DNA of 64,000 bases from an uncultured Verrucomicrobiota bacterium (GCA_902495005.1 CABUVL010000002.1:62001-126000), one strand, 5' to 3'. Counted from the stretch's first letter, positions 47,841 through 57,642 are shown. Notes: generated by a model from the sequence alone, not told the origin. Made by a program: numbers and translations.

Positions 47841-48074
47841 TTACAGTACCTTTTCGACGAGTCCGGCCTTGATGGCTTTTACGGCGACCCAAACGCGTTT
47901 AATTTGGCCACTGGGCAATTTAACTTTAATTTTTTGCAAATTGGGCTTGAAAATACGGGTAACCTTCTTGGTGACGTGAGTTCCAATACCCCCGCTTTTC
48001 TTGGATTGACCTTTACGACTAATACGAGACCCAACTACCCGCTTTTTTTGTGTAATGTAACAAATGCGTACCAT
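47841..48074 (-). CDS. rpmB: 50S ribosomal protein L28
   Basis: The 77 residues have the L28 basic pattern (RVVGSRISRKGQSKK and KVKLPSGQIKRVWVA). No zinc Cys pair is seen, so this is a zinc-independent form. It is upstream of prmC and probably co-transcribed with it. Confidence 0.93.
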   Translation of the reverse strand: MVRICYITQKKRVVGSRISRKGQSKKSGGIGTHVTKKVTRIFKPNLQKIKVKLPSGQIKRVWVAVKAIKAGLVEKVL

Positions 48075-48309
48075 AGAAATACTATTTTTCTATAAACTTA
48101 TAGTGATTGCCCTTGAGTGCAAGTTTTTTTAAAAAAATTTTGTGATTTCCGTCCTCTCAAGAAAGTCGATCGAGGGGCAGCGGCGTTATGGTGAGTGGGA
48201 TCTCTGGATGTAGATCCTGTTTATCTTTCAACGAATAAGAGGGTACAAGTTATAAAAGAGCATTTTTTTGTGGACGAAGCAGGTAGAGTCCGCATGAATA
48301 CAATTGCTT

Positions 48310-51300
48310 ATGATGGATGCGAAACAGTTTGTGCATTTACACGTTCACTCCGAGTACAGTTTGTTGGATGGAGCCTGTCGTATGGACCGCTTGTTAAAGC
48401 GGGCGAAGGAATTGGAGATGCCGGCGTTGGCCTTGACGGATCATGGAAATTTGTTTGGGATCCCTCAATTTTACAAAGAAGCCCACAAGGTGGGGGTCAA
48501 GCCATTGCTGGGTTGTGAGACATACGTGTTGTACGAGGGTTCCTATTTGGAGAAAAAACGTCATCAGGGAAGTGAAAATTTAAAACTTGCACACACGTGT
48601 TTGATTGCGGAAAACTGGGAAGGCTATCAAAATTTGACGCAAATAATTTCTGAGGCCCATGTCCACGGTTTTTACTACAAGCCTCGTACGGACATGTCGC
48701 AGTTGGCCCAGCATTCAAAAGGACTTATTGCGACGTCGGGATGTTTGAGTGGTGTTTTGCCGCAGTTTTTATTGCGCAATGACCTGGCAAAGGCGCGTAA
48801 GGCGTTGGGTGATTTTGTCGATATCTTTGGCAAAGATCATTTTTTTATTGAAATTCAGAACCATGGAATGCCTGAGCAGGTGGAAATTAACCAACATTTA
48901 ATTTCACTGTCAAAGGAATTTGGAGTACGTTGTGTGGCGACCAATGACGCGCACTACGTGTATCCAAGTGATTGGGAAGCGCAAGATGCGTTGTTGTGCA
49001 TCCAAACGGGCAGTAAGATAAAAGATGAACAACGTATGCGCATGCCTACGCATCAATTTTATCTAAAGTCTCGTCAAGAAATGCAGCAGGCGTTTCCAGA
49101 CAACGAGGAGGCGTTAAATAACACCTTGTTGGTCGCGGAGATGTGCAATGTTGAACTGCCTTTCGGAGAAAACCATTACCCGGTATTTCATCTTTCAGCG
49201 TCCATGCGCGAAAAGTACAGTTCGAATTTAGATTTATTCCGCACCCTGTGTATTGAAGGCTTGAAAAAACGTTATGGCATTGATTTCCACACCGGTATGG
49301 GGCCGTCTGTGTTTAAGTTGAGTGCACAGGAGGTGATCGATCGTTTAAAATACGAGTGGAGCATCATTGAGCAAACGGGTTTTGTGGACTATTTCCTCAT
49401 CGTTTGGGACTTTGTTCACTGGGCAAAATCTCAGGGGATTCCAGTTGGCCCTGGACGTGGATCTGCGGCGGGCTCGTTGGTGGCTTATGTGTTAACGATT
49501 ACCGATACAGACCCCATACGCTTTAATTTGTTATTTGAGCGATTTTTAAATCCAGAGCGCGTATCGCCGCCGGATATAGATATTGACTTCTGCATGCGTC
49601 GTCGGGAAGAGGTAGTGCAGTACGTGCGCAGTCGTTATGGCGAGTCGAACGTAAGCAACATTATTACGTTTGGAACCTTGGGGGCGAAGATGGTGGTCAG
49701 GGATTTGGCGCGTGTGTACGATGTCCCTTACAGTGAAGCAGATCGATGGTCAAAAATGATCCCCGATGATTTGAAAATCACGCTCTCCTCGGCGCTTGAC
49801 AAGTCGTACGAATTGAAGAACGAGGTCGATAACAATCCATTGGCGGAAAAAATATTTACAGAGGGCCAGATCTTAGAGGGAATTGCTCGAAATTCGGGTA
49901 CGCATGCGTGTGGCATTATCATTAGCGATAAGCCCCTAACGGAGGTTGTGCCAACCACCTTGCAGGATGAAGCGTTGACAACCCAGTATTCCAAGGAATT
50001 TGTTGAGGCTCTCGGGTTGTTGAAAATGGACTTTCTGGGCCTTAAGACCTTGACAATTATTGACGATGCGCAACGATTTATTCGCTTATTGCCCGGTTTT
50101 GAGAATTTTGACATCCATTCCATTGCCTTTGACGATGAGAAGACGTTTAAGATGTTGAATGCGGGAGAAACGATTGGCGTGTTTCAATTGGAATCGCCAT
50201 TTGTGCAACGTATTTGTCAACAATTTGAAATGAGTTCCATCGATGAAATCAGTGCATTGAGTGCCTTAAATCGTCCAGGCCCGATGGAGTGGATCCCCGA
50301 TTACATTAATGGTAAAAAGCACCCTGAAAGCGTGCATTATGTGCACCCACTTCTGGAATCTGTGTGCAAGAAGACGTACGGTGTGCTTGTGTTCCAAGAG
50401 CAGGTCATGGAGGCTGCACGTGTCATTGCGGGCTACAGTTTGGGCGGTGCGGATATCTTACGTCGAGCGATGGGCAAGAAGAAAGTCGACGTTATGAACG
50501 CGCAACGGGAGGTTTTTGTCAAAGGAGCTTGGGAATGCAACAGCATTAATGAAGCGAAGGCCAATGAAATTTTCGACATTTTGGCAAAATTTGCCGGCTA
50601 CGGATTTAACAAATCTCACTCGGACGCGTACGCGATTATTATCTATCAAACTGCTTATTTGAAGGCCAATTTTCCGACGCAATACATGGCTGCTATATTA
50701 TCTTCGGAATTGGGCAATGCAGATAAGTTGGCGTTCTTCATTGAAAATTGTCGTTCATCCCTGGGTATCGACATCCTGGGCCCGGACATTAATGAATCGA
50801 CTGGATCTTTTTGTCCCATCGGGAAAGACTTACATGCAAAGCGGCAGATTCGTTTTGGCCTGGCTGCGATCAAAGGGGTCGGGGACGTCGCTGCCAAGTA
50901 CATTTTGGAGGAGAGGGAAACGCACGGGCTATTTAAGTCGTTCACGGACTTTATTCAACGTGTGGATGCAAAGGCCTTAAATAAGCGTGTTGTTGAATGC
51001 CTGATTAAATCCGGAGCTTTTGACAAATTTGGGCAAGATCGGCGTTATTTGCTCGACAATATGGAGTCATTTCTCAAAGAGGCCTCGCTTGTTCAGGTCG
51101 ATCGCGCAAAGGGACAAACAACTTTGTTCGACCAGTTTGACGTGGGTGTGGATATTGAGGAACGGGTTGAAAATTTGGGCACGGGACACGACGCGGCAGA
51201 AGTTTCTCAAGCAATGCCTTTTTTTGAGAAATTAAATTATGAGCGCGAATTGCTAGGGTTTTATTTATCGGGTCATCCGTTAGACGAGTGGAATGGCATT

Positions 51301-51924
51301 GAGCGATTGTTTCAAACGTTTACCGCAGAGGAAATGCCCTTGGTTCCCAGTGGCGAGAGCTTCCGTTTGTGTGGGGTTGTTGAGGAAGTGAGCAAGCGTA
51401 TTTCGAAGAAAACGAATCGGCCGTGGCTGTCATTTGTTTTATCGACTCGAGAAACGCGGTACGATTTGCAATTATTTTCAGAGGCATTTGATACCTACGG
51501 CGCTTTTGTTAAAGAGGGCGCTTTGCTGGGTGTTGAGGGGCAAATCAGAAAAACGGCGGATCGATATCAGCTTAATATATTGCGCGTTTTTGACTTTGAT
51601 AAACAATTTCCGAAATTAATTAAGCAATGCCACTGGTTGCTGTATCCCAATGCAAATGCGGAAGATTTTATCCATCGTCTGGAGACATTCATCCATGACA
51701 AAGAAGGAAATACGGAGATGAAGGTCAGCTTTTATTTGGACGACGCCTATGCCTTAGAAGGGGTTATGCCGACTTGTTGCAAGACGTACTTGTCGCTTGA
51801 AAATTTGCAAACACTCAGAAAGCATCCCGCTGTTTACGGTGTCGAGATTGTGCCGATTGATATTACACCATTCCCGACAAGAGATTTTAGAAAATCGAAA
51901 TGGATGAATGAGGGCTTAAATTAA
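48310..51924 (+). CDS. dnaE: DNA polymerase III subunit alpha
   Basis: The replicative polymerase. About 1204 residues: PHP domain (FVHLHVHSEYSLLDGA and ALTDHGN), polymerase palm with GPGRGSAAGSLVAY and the catalytic PPDIDIDFCMRRR, HhH motifs and an OB fold near 1010-1080. Starts at 48310 and 48313 are both possible; the family begins just before FVHLHVHSEYS. No Shine-Dalgarno. It is convergent, with 16 bases to the next gene. Confidence 0.96.
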   Translation: MMDAKQFVHLHVHSEYSLLDGACRMDRLLKRAKELEMPALALTDHGNLFGIPQFYKEAHKVGVKPLLGCETYVLYEGSYLEKKRHQGSENLKLAHTCLIAENWEGYQNLTQIISEAHVHGFYYKPRTDMSQLAQHSKGLIATSGCLSGVLPQFLLRNDLAKARKALGDFVDIFGKDHFFIEIQNHGMPEQVEINQHLISLSKEFGVRCVATNDAHYVYPSDWEAQDALLCIQTGSKIKDEQRMRMPTHQFYLKSRQEMQQAFPDNEEALNNTLLVAEMCNVELPFGENHYPVFHLSASMREKYSSNLDLFRTLCIEGLKKRYGIDFHTGMGPSVFKLSAQEVIDRLKYEWSIIEQTGFVDYFLIVWDFVHWAKSQGIPVGPGRGSAAGSLVAYVLTITDTDPIRFNLLFERFLNPERVSPPDIDIDFCMRRREEVVQYVRSRYGESNVSNIITFGTLGAKMVVRDLARVYDVPYSEADRWSKMIPDDLKITLSSALDKSYELKNEVDNNPLAEKIFTEGQILEGIARNSGTHACGIIISDKPLTEVVPTTLQDEALTTQYSKEFVEALGLLKMDFLGLKTLTIIDDAQRFIRLLPGFENFDIHSIAFDDEKTFKMLNAGETIGVFQLESPFVQRICQQFEMSSIDEISALSALNRPGPMEWIPDYINGKKHPESVHYVHPLLESVCKKTYGVLVFQEQVMEAARVIAGYSLGGADILRRAMGKKKVDVMNAQREVFVKGAWECNSINEAKANEIFDILAKFAGYGFNKSHSDAYAIIIYQTAYLKANFPTQYMAAILSSELGNADKLAFFIENCRSSLGIDILGPDINESTGSFCPIGKDLHAKRQIRFGLAAIKGVGDVAAKYILEERETHGLFKSFTDFIQRVDAKALNKRVVECLIKSGAFDKFGQDRRYLLDNMESFLKEASLVQVDRAKGQTTLFDQFDVGVDIEERVENLGTGHDAAEVSQAMPFFEKLNYERELLGFYLSGHPLDEWNGIERLFQTFTAEEMPLVPSGESFRLCGVVEEVSKRISKKTNRPWLSFVLSTRETRYDLQLFSEAFDTYGAFVKEGALLGVEGQIRKTADRYQLNILRVFDFDKQFPKLIKQCHWLLYPNANAEDFIHRLETFIHDKEGNTEMKVSFYLDDAYALEGVMPTCCKTYLSLENLQTLRKHPAVYGVEIVPIDITPFPTRDFRKSKWMNEGLN

Positions 51925-51940
51925 GCGCTTAAGGCTCAAA

Positions 51941-52216
51941 TTACCAGGGGTCTACTTCGTCAAATGGACTGTCATCAAAATCCCAAATGACGTCGGCGGA
52001 TTGTTCAACGTCGCTCGATGATTTTTTGTCCGACGATTTTTTACCTTTTTTTTGAGAGCTTAGATCGGAAAAGATTTTTTCTAAATTGAGAAGATCTGTT
52101 TGATCCGATACAGATATCTGCTCCAGCTTTTGAGTTTTTTCACTGGACTCGGATTTCGCGTAAGCGGGTGCCATGAAACTTCCAAGACAAAGCAAGAGGG
52201 TAAATTTTTCTTTCAT
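51941..52216 (-). CDS. small exported Lys/Ser/Asp-rich protein
   Basis: A 91-residue protein that I do not recognise. It has a classic signal peptide (KEKFTLLLCLGSFMAPAYA) and a mature part rich in Ser, Lys and Asp, ending WDFDDSPFDEVDPW. Start at 52216 begins the signal peptide; an ATG at 52234 is possible. A periplasmic or secreted role is likely. Confidence 0.65.
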   Translation of the reverse strand: MKEKFTLLLCLGSFMAPAYAKSESSEKTQKLEQISVSDQTDLLNLEKIFSDLSSQKKGKKSSDKKSSSDVEQSADVIWDFDDSPFDEVDPW

Positions 52217-52327
52217 TTTTAGCAAGAGGTTCAATACATTGAATAATAATCGATAATGAAATATATTGAAAGCAATTTCTTTGCCAAAATCAACTTACAA
52301 GGCATTATTGGGCGTTTTTTATTTTTA

Positions 52328-52356
52328 TTGCGCTATTTATTTTAAATAATTATAAT
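52328..52356 (+). promoter_or_regulatory. candidate leaderless promoter of the 103-residue gene
   Basis: TTGCGC (52328-52333), 17-base spacer, perfect TATAAT (52351-52356). The expected transcription start is at or next to the ATG at 52363, so the mRNA would be leaderless. Confidence 0.5.
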
Positions 52357-52362
52357 TTTTAT

Positions 52363-52674
52363 ATGGATAGTTTCCTAAAAGGTAGGGCTGATTTGACGCG
52401 TAAGGATGTAATAGATGGTGGGCTGTCTCATTCTGAGACGGAAGAAAGCAAGCTAGCTGCTCCGCTTGATGATCAGCATGGAGATGAATCTAGAACGAAA
52501 TTAACGCTTTCCAAGGAAGTGCTCGTGCCGGAAGAAGGGGATGACCACGTGACACTTGAGACAACTTATGAGGGAGATGTCTTGCGGAAAATCATTATTC
52601 ATTGTGATTGTGGCAAGGAAATTGTCTTAGATTGTTGTTACGTTGCGCCGGTGGGAGAAACTGATGAGAAGTAA
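52363..52674 (+). CDS. small protein with a paired-Cys strand motif, unknown
   Basis: A 103-residue acidic protein with no signal peptide. The C-terminus shows IIIHCDCGKEIVLDCCY, a Cys-x-Cys-Gly followed by a Cys-Cys pair, suggesting a small metal site. I do not recognise the rest. A perfect TATAAT lies just before the ATG. Confidence 0.6.
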   Translation: MDSFLKGRADLTRKDVIDGGLSHSETEESKLAAPLDDQHGDESRTKLTLSKEVLVPEEGDDHVTLETTYEGDVLRKIIIHCDCGKEIVLDCCYVAPVGETDEK

Positions 52675-53328
52675 AATTCTTTACATTATTTTAGTCAGAT
52701 TATTTAACGCTTAGAGCATTTATTTGGGACCCGCGTAGGTCTTTTAAGAGGGTGGATTAAGGAGTGAATTTTACTCGCGAAAAAACATAATTTGTTGATG
52801 ATTAGTCGAGCTTTAGTCTCTTAAGGGGCGGCAGTTCGACATTCGAGTGCATTTCGTCCGCTCCATAGGTGAGGTGATAAAATGGGTTTAAATGGGTTTA
52901 ATGATGAGACAGGACACGAGCCCTCTGCGCTAGCTTTTAGAAGGGGTATTTTTTGTCTTCCTCGACTCCTTTGAACGCTGATAGTGCCGAGATCAATGAC
53001 GCACGTGTTGTTTTAATTTAAATGTTGTACAATGTGTCGAATCGTCATTGGGTTTTAGGGCTTGCTGATTCATGGCGCTTAGGTTTTAAAAAATACCTGT
53101 GCCTCCTTCGAATAAGTCGCGCAGCTCTTCGATGGCCACGCTTAAGAGCATTATTTGTCATTTACCTGCTGGCCCTTGAACAATTTTGCAAGATGATATT
53201 AAGCCTTTAAAAATAAGAAACACAGCTGCTCGGCCGGTAATTTAAAAACCATCAGCGCCGGTTTTCACACACCAACCTTATTCTTATCATAATAGAGTTT
53301 ATTACACGCGCCCGAGCTTTTAAAAAAA
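52675..53328. other. 650-base stretch without a recognised gene
   Basis: AT-rich DNA between the small Cys protein and the SRP RNA. AATGGGTTTA occurs twice in tandem (52881-52900). A 62-codon plus frame (53022-53210) looks spurious. Confidence 0.4.
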
Positions 53329-53430
53329 TGCAGCCAGGCACTCTACGGCACGAAAACTTTTATCTACCGCTGCTACCTTCCGGTCCTGACGGGGTTCGAA
53401 AAAGTTTAACTGCATAGAACCCAACTGCAC
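53329..53430 (-). ncRNA. ffs: signal recognition particle RNA, small bacterial type
   Basis: On the minus strand the conserved tip reads GUCAGGACCGGAAGGUAGCAGC, as short segments GUCAGGACCGGAAGG and UAGCAGC, the SRP54-binding domain. The flanks AAACUUUUUCG and AAAAGUUUUCG, then GCAG/CUGC, pair into a hairpin of about 100 bases. TTTTTTT directly after the stem is a built-in terminator. Ends are estimated from pairing. Confidence 0.9.
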
Positions 53431-53524
53431 GAAATAGTTTTGGATGTAAGTGGGGGTAAGTCAAGGGCTTATTGAGCGAAAATTACAAGTCGTTAATAAA
53501 ATATTGTCTTGATGGACGTATTAT

Positions 53525-53530
53525 TATAAA
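53525..53530 (+). promoter_or_regulatory. candidate -10 box of the FlhF-like gene
   Basis: TATAAA with a loose TTGTCT at 53504-53509 (15-base spacer). It ends nine bases before the ATG, so the leader would be very short. Confidence 0.3.
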
Positions 53531-53539
53531 CTGTCCTCT

Positions 53540-54598
53540 ATGGAGAAAGAAAGGCGGTTTAGGTTAGTAGTTAAATCGGCGGAAGAAGCCGTTCATCTTT
53601 TGAAAAAGAATTTTGGCGATAAAGCCCGGGTGGTGTCTGTGAAGCAAGTTGAAGGGAAGGGCCTCGCTCGTTTTTTGTGCAGACCGCGTTTGGAGATCAT
53701 TGCCGTTTTGGGACAGGATCGTGAGGTGGAGACGGAGTCGACCCCCGAAGTAATTGAGAAGGAATCTGTGCCCGTGCAAGCGGAGCCTTTGGTTCAAGAA
53801 GTTAAGCGTTTTGACGAAAAGGACCACTACAACGGTGGAACCCTAAGGGAGAGAATGGAACAGATTCTGGAAAAATCGGGCTTTGCCAAGTTGTTGATTG
53901 AAGAATTTTTGGAGAACGAGGCAATGGCGGATAATTTGACGGTGCAGCAGGGCCTGAATTTGTTTTTCAATTTTTTACAAAAGTCGTACGAGCACTTGTC
54001 GTTAAGGCCTGTTGGACGGAGGATCGCATTGCTTGGGCCCTCCGGCGTGGGGAAAACATTGGGGATATGCAAGTTGTTGGCGCAGGAAGTGTTTATTTTT
54101 GGCAGAAGGCCCATTGTCATTAAGTTGGACAGCGAGAAAGCAAAAGGCCAAGAGGCGTTGAACATTTTTTGTGAAGTTTTGGGCTTGGTTTACTATCAAG
54201 AGGGCGTTGATATCGTGCCAAGCAATTTGGCCAATTGCGATCTTTTTTTTGACTGCGAGGGAGTTAACTTTTTTGATGATGAAGAGCTTATTTCTTTCAA
54301 CGCAAAGCTGGATCAATGGCAAGTGGATACGCGAGTCTTGGTCTTGAATGCCTTGTACGATCATCAATTTTTAGACAAATGTTTCTCCAAAGTTGACCTG
54401 TTAAAGTTGACGCACTGCGTATTTACGCACCTGGATGAGAACATCAATGCCAGTAAGTTGTGGAAGTACATTTTGAAAGGAGGCATGTCTCCCTATTTCT
54501 TCTCATTCGGACAAAATTTAACGGCGGATTTTACGCAGCAGGTTTTGCCCTATTTAATGAATAAAACAAGGATAATAGACGTTAATTTACCCGCATAA
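53540..54598 (+). CDS. FlhF-like SRP-family GTPase with divergent motifs
   Basis: SRP-type GTPases include Ffh, FtsY and FlhF; FlhF places flagella. The 352 residues have the FlhF N-terminal signature (RFRLVVKSAEEAVHLLKKNFG, abbreviated RLVVKSAEEAV) with no NG-domain cysteine cluster. A Pro/Glu linker and the G domain follow, with Walker A GPSGVGKT at 166-173. The rest diverges: DCEG at 238-241 where DTAG is expected, and THLD at 296-299 in place of TKLD. It may bind or hydrolyse GTP poorly. It is downstream of the SRP RNA on the opposite strand. No flagellar gene is visible in the window. Confidence 0.75.
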   Translation: MEKERRFRLVVKSAEEAVHLLKKNFGDKARVVSVKQVEGKGLARFLCRPRLEIIAVLGQDREVETESTPEVIEKESVPVQAEPLVQEVKRFDEKDHYNGGTLRERMEQILEKSGFAKLLIEEFLENEAMADNLTVQQGLNLFFNFLQKSYEHLSLRPVGRRIALLGPSGVGKTLGICKLLAQEVFIFGRRPIVIKLDSEKAKGQEALNIFCEVLGLVYYQEGVDIVPSNLANCDLFFDCEGVNFFDDEELISFNAKLDQWQVDTRVLVLNALYDHQFLDKCFSKVDLLKLTHCVFTHLDENINASKLWKYILKGGMSPYFFSFGQNLTADFTQQVLPYLMNKTRIIDVNLPA

Positions 54599-54609
54599 TG
54601 CGTTAAATG

Positions 54610-55194
54610 TTATAAAACGGCCGTACGATAGATATGGATTGACGGAGCGTTGGCCTTTTTACATTTTTTTTCAACAAGTTCGTCTTCCGTGAGCCACAGC
54701 GTTTCTTGCGTTAAGCGTAATTTTGTGGGAGCCTCCAGCATAAGAAAAGCGCGTGGAAATGTTTGAGCCAAATTTTTAAGTAAGTTAACGAGTGAATCGT
54801 ACATCTGTTCCCAGAGAGGGTAGGGGGGATCCATAAAAATGAATTGAATGTCGTGCAGTCCCTCAAAGCGCATGTGAAACACGTCGGTTGTGTAAATTTT
54901 GATGCATGATGAGGCATCAATGCCCGCACTTTTGCAAACTTTTGCGGCATTTTCTGATAAAAGCTTGGATACTTGCGGATGCTTTTCAAAAAAATAGGCG
55001 AATTGACAGCCACGACTCACGCATTCAAGCCCATAGGCCCCCGTGCCTGCAAAGCAATCTAATATGCGAGCTCCCCGTACGGCATCTCCAAGGCGATTAA
55101 AAATACGTTCTCGTATAAAATCTGTTGCGGGACGTACCCCTTCCTTGGGGACGGAAAGTTGGATGCCACGTGCCTTTCCACCCGTAATTCGCAT
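54610..55194 (-). CDS. rsmD: 16S rRNA m2G966 methyltransferase RsmD
   Basis: RsmD methylates G966 of 16S rRNA in the 30S subunit. The 194 residues show MRITGGKARGIQL, the SAM motif ILDCFAGTGAYGLE, and catalytic FMDPPYPLW. Its start overlaps the gltX stop by one base (TAATG). It converges on the FlhF-like gene with 11 bases between. Confidence 0.93.
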   Translation of the reverse strand: MRITGGKARGIQLSVPKEGVRPATDFIRERIFNRLGDAVRGARILDCFAGTGAYGLECVSRGCQFAYFFEKHPQVSKLLSENAAKVCKSAGIDASSCIKIYTTDVFHMRFEGLHDIQFIFMDPPYPLWEQMYDSLVNLLKNLAQTFPRAFLMLEAPTKLRLTQETLWLTEDELVEKKCKKANAPSIHIYRTAVL

Positions 55195-56492
55195 TATTGA
55201 GCCAATTGCATGCAGCGTTGAATACGCTTGAGGACCCTTTCTTTACCCAACACGGCAAGCATTGCGTACAGTCCGGGGCCTACACTTCTGCCAGATACCG
55301 CAAATCGTAGCGCGTGAATGTAATACTTGGCCGGCACCTGCTTTTGTGCGATCATCGCCTTTAACGCGGTTTCGAGCGCACCTGCTTCGAAGGTCGCCGT
55401 CGCAAGCAAGTCGTGCATCTCGTGCAGTTTTTCTTTTTCGTCGGCCGTCACGACGTGCGCTTCGTATGCAAAGTTGTCGTCGAAGAAGAAGCTTATAAAA
55501 TTGGGTAATTCCTCCAGCGAACGTAATTTTTCTTGAACAATGCTCAGTACCTGACGCAAGTACGCTTCGTCGCTCAGGTATTGTGTGTGTTGCGTTGTTT
55601 CAAGCATTTGTCGGCTGCGTTGATAAAATTCTTCGGGCGGCAGATGCTTTAAATGCTCCGCGTTCGTAAAATTGAGCTTACGTTCGTCAAAACGAGCGTG
55701 TGTTTTATTAATGCCGGATAAATCAAACGCATCAATAATCTCTGCCACGGACAAAATGTCTTTGTCGTTTTTTGGCGACCACCCCAGGAGCGAGAGGTAA
55801 TTGATGAGCGCGTCTGGCAGAAAAAACTTATGTTGATATTCTTCGACCAGCGAACCGCGATCGCGTTTGCTCATTTTGCCGGGTCCGTCCGTCTTTAAAA
55901 TGAGTGGAATGTGGGCAAATTTGGGTGCAGGTGCGTTGAAGGCTTGGTACAATTCCAAGTGCTTACTGGTGTTGGAAAGGTGATCTTCACCGCGAATGAC
56001 GTGCGTAATCTTCATGGCGATATCATCCACAACGTTTACAAAGTGGAATACGGGCGTCCCGTTAGACCTGTAAATAACGAAGTCTTTTTCTTCCAGACGT
56101 TGGACGGGACCGTGAATGACGTCGTCGATCGTTTGAACTTGACCGGATACTTTAAGCCAAATGGCCCCATCTTTTTCGTAAATGCGATCTTGTTGGCGTA
56201 ACTTTTCAAGGTATGCCTTGTAAATGTCTCCGCGTTCACTTTGAAAATAGGGACCGTAAGGGCCTCCCACATCGGGTCCTTCATCCCAATTTAACCCGAG
56301 CCATTTTAAATTCGTTAATAGTGAATTTAAAGATTCCTTTGTATTACGCTCTGTATCAGAATCTTCAATGCGTAAAACAAATATTCCGTGTGTATGCTTT
56401 GCGTAAAGCCAGTTAAATAGGGCCGTACGAGCACCACCAATGTGGAAATAGCCGGTGGGGCTTGGGGCAAATCGAACTCTTACTTGTGTCAT
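55194..56492 (-). CDS. gltX: glutamyl-tRNA synthetase
   Basis: A class I synthetase that charges tRNA-Glu. The 432 residues are shorter than E. coli GltX (471). HIGH is HIGG in the start RFAPSPTGYFHIGG, and KMSKR is intact in GKMSKRDRGSL. The C-terminal anticodon domain is reduced. Whether it also charges tRNA-Gln cannot be read from sequence. It lies between pseC and rsmD. Confidence 0.95.
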   Translation of the reverse strand: MTQVRVRFAPSPTGYFHIGGARTALFNWLYAKHTHGIFVLRIEDSDTERNTKESLNSLLTNLKWLGLNWDEGPDVGGPYGPYFQSERGDIYKAYLEKLRQQDRIYEKDGAIWLKVSGQVQTIDDVIHGPVQRLEEKDFVIYRSNGTPVFHFVNVVDDIAMKITHVIRGEDHLSNTSKHLELYQAFNAPAPKFAHIPLILKTDGPGKMSKRDRGSLVEEYQHKFFLPDALINYLSLLGWSPKNDKDILSVAEIIDAFDLSGINKTHARFDERKLNFTNAEHLKHLPPEEFYQRSRQMLETTQHTQYLSDEAYLRQVLSIVQEKLRSLEELPNFISFFFDDNFAYEAHVVTADEKEKLHEMHDLLATATFEAGALETALKAMIAQKQVPAKYYIHALRFAVSGRSVGPGLYAMLAVLGKERVLKRIQRCMQLAQ

Positions 56493-56499
56493 GATACGC

Positions 56500-57642
56500 T
56501 TATAATTGATTGCAACATTTTGCTAAAATGTCGAGGATGTAATCCTGATCGTTTTCTGAAAGTTTTGGATAAATGGGAATGCTCAAACAGCCGCGGTAAT
56601 ATTGTTCCACGCCGGGCAAGTGCATTTCGCTCAACCATTGTTTGTAAAGATCAAATTGATACAGTGGTTGGTAGTGTACTTGTGTTTCAATGCCGTTGTC
56701 GTGTAAAAAATGATAAGCAAAATCGCGGGCTTTTTCGTCGTTGAAGTGAATGACAAATAAATGATGAGCGCTGCCGGCCACCATGGGACTCGCTTTTATA
56801 AAATGGCAATAAGGTTCTTCGCTGAGACGTTCATAGTAACGATTCGCAATTGATTTTCTCCTGCTCAGGAAAAATGGCAGACGTTTTAGTTGCGATATGC
56901 CGAGTGCCGCCTGCAAATCGGTCATACGATAATTGTACCCCCAGTACAGCTGTGTACGCGCGTAGGAATTGTCTTGCTTGGCGAGCCCGTGATTCCTTAA
57001 AAGGCGTACTTTTTGTGCAAGCGCCGCATCGTTACACGTGACGGCTCCGCCTTCTGCGCAACAGATAGATTTTAAAGGGTGAAAACTGAGTGTGGCCAAA
57101 TCGCTGTGGGCGCACGAAGCACTCTTGTACGTGTTGTTTTGCACCGTGTATTCAGCTCCTAAACTGTGGGCGGCATCTTCAACAACAGATGCATTGTACT
57201 GCTTAGCTAAATCGTGGATGGCGGGCAAATCGGCCGAAATTCCTTGCAAAGAAATGGGGACGATGGCCAGTCTCTTTGATGTGTGTAAAGCCTGCAAATT
57301 TTCTTTTAGGCTTTCAACATCCATGAGGCCTGTTTGTGGATCAACATCCACGAATTGAACTTGCGCGCCGACGGCGTGAAGCATGTTTGACGTGGCTGCA
57401 AAGGTGATGGGGGATGTAAAGACGACGGCATCCTTGAGGTCCAAAGCTAAATAACTAAGGTGCAGTGCCGATGTGCCGTTTGAAACAACAATGACTTCGG
57501 AGACGTTTAAGTAGCGTTTGAGCGCTTCTTCAAAGGCCGTTATTTGAGGACCTTGGGTTAAAAAATCTCCTTTTAGCGTTTCGACGACCGCCTGAATGTC
57601 GCTGTCGTCAATGCTTTGGCGGGAATAGGGAATATTTTTCAT
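56500..57642 (-). CDS. pseC: PseC-like sugar aminotransferase (DegT/DnrJ family)
   Basis: PseC makes UDP-4-amino-4,6-dideoxy-AltNAc in the pseudaminic-acid pathway, a nonulosonic sugar decorating flagella, LPS or capsule. The 380 residues have the PseC start PYSRQSIDDSDIQAVVE and FLTQGP, SNGTSALHLSY, EDAAHSLGAEY, and PLP Lys in FHPLKSICCAEGG. The GYNYRMTDLQAALG motif is also present. Its ATG overlaps the glyS stop. No other pse gene is visible, so the product sugar is inferred. Confidence 0.82.
   Translation of the reverse strand: MKNIPYSRQSIDDSDIQAVVETLKGDFLTQGPQITAFEEALKRYLNVSEVIVVSNGTSALHLSYLALDLKDAVVFTSPITFAATSNMLHAVGAQVQFVDVDPQTGLMDVESLKENLQALHTSKRLAIVPISLQGISADLPAIHDLAKQYNASVVEDAAHSLGAEYTVQNNTYKSASCAHSDLATLSFHPLKSICCAEGGAVTCNDAALAQKVRLLRNHGLAKQDNSYARTQLYWGYNYRMTDLQAALGISQLKRLPFFLSRRKSIANRYYERLSEEPYCHFIKASPMVAGSAHHLFVIHFNDEKARDFAYHFLHDNGIETQVHYQPLYQFDLYKQWLSEMHLPGVEQYYRGCLSIPIYPKLSENDQDYILDILAKCCNQL

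Noticed and set aside
53022..53210. 62-codon plus frame before the SRP RNA
   Set aside because: No family resemblance or start signal.
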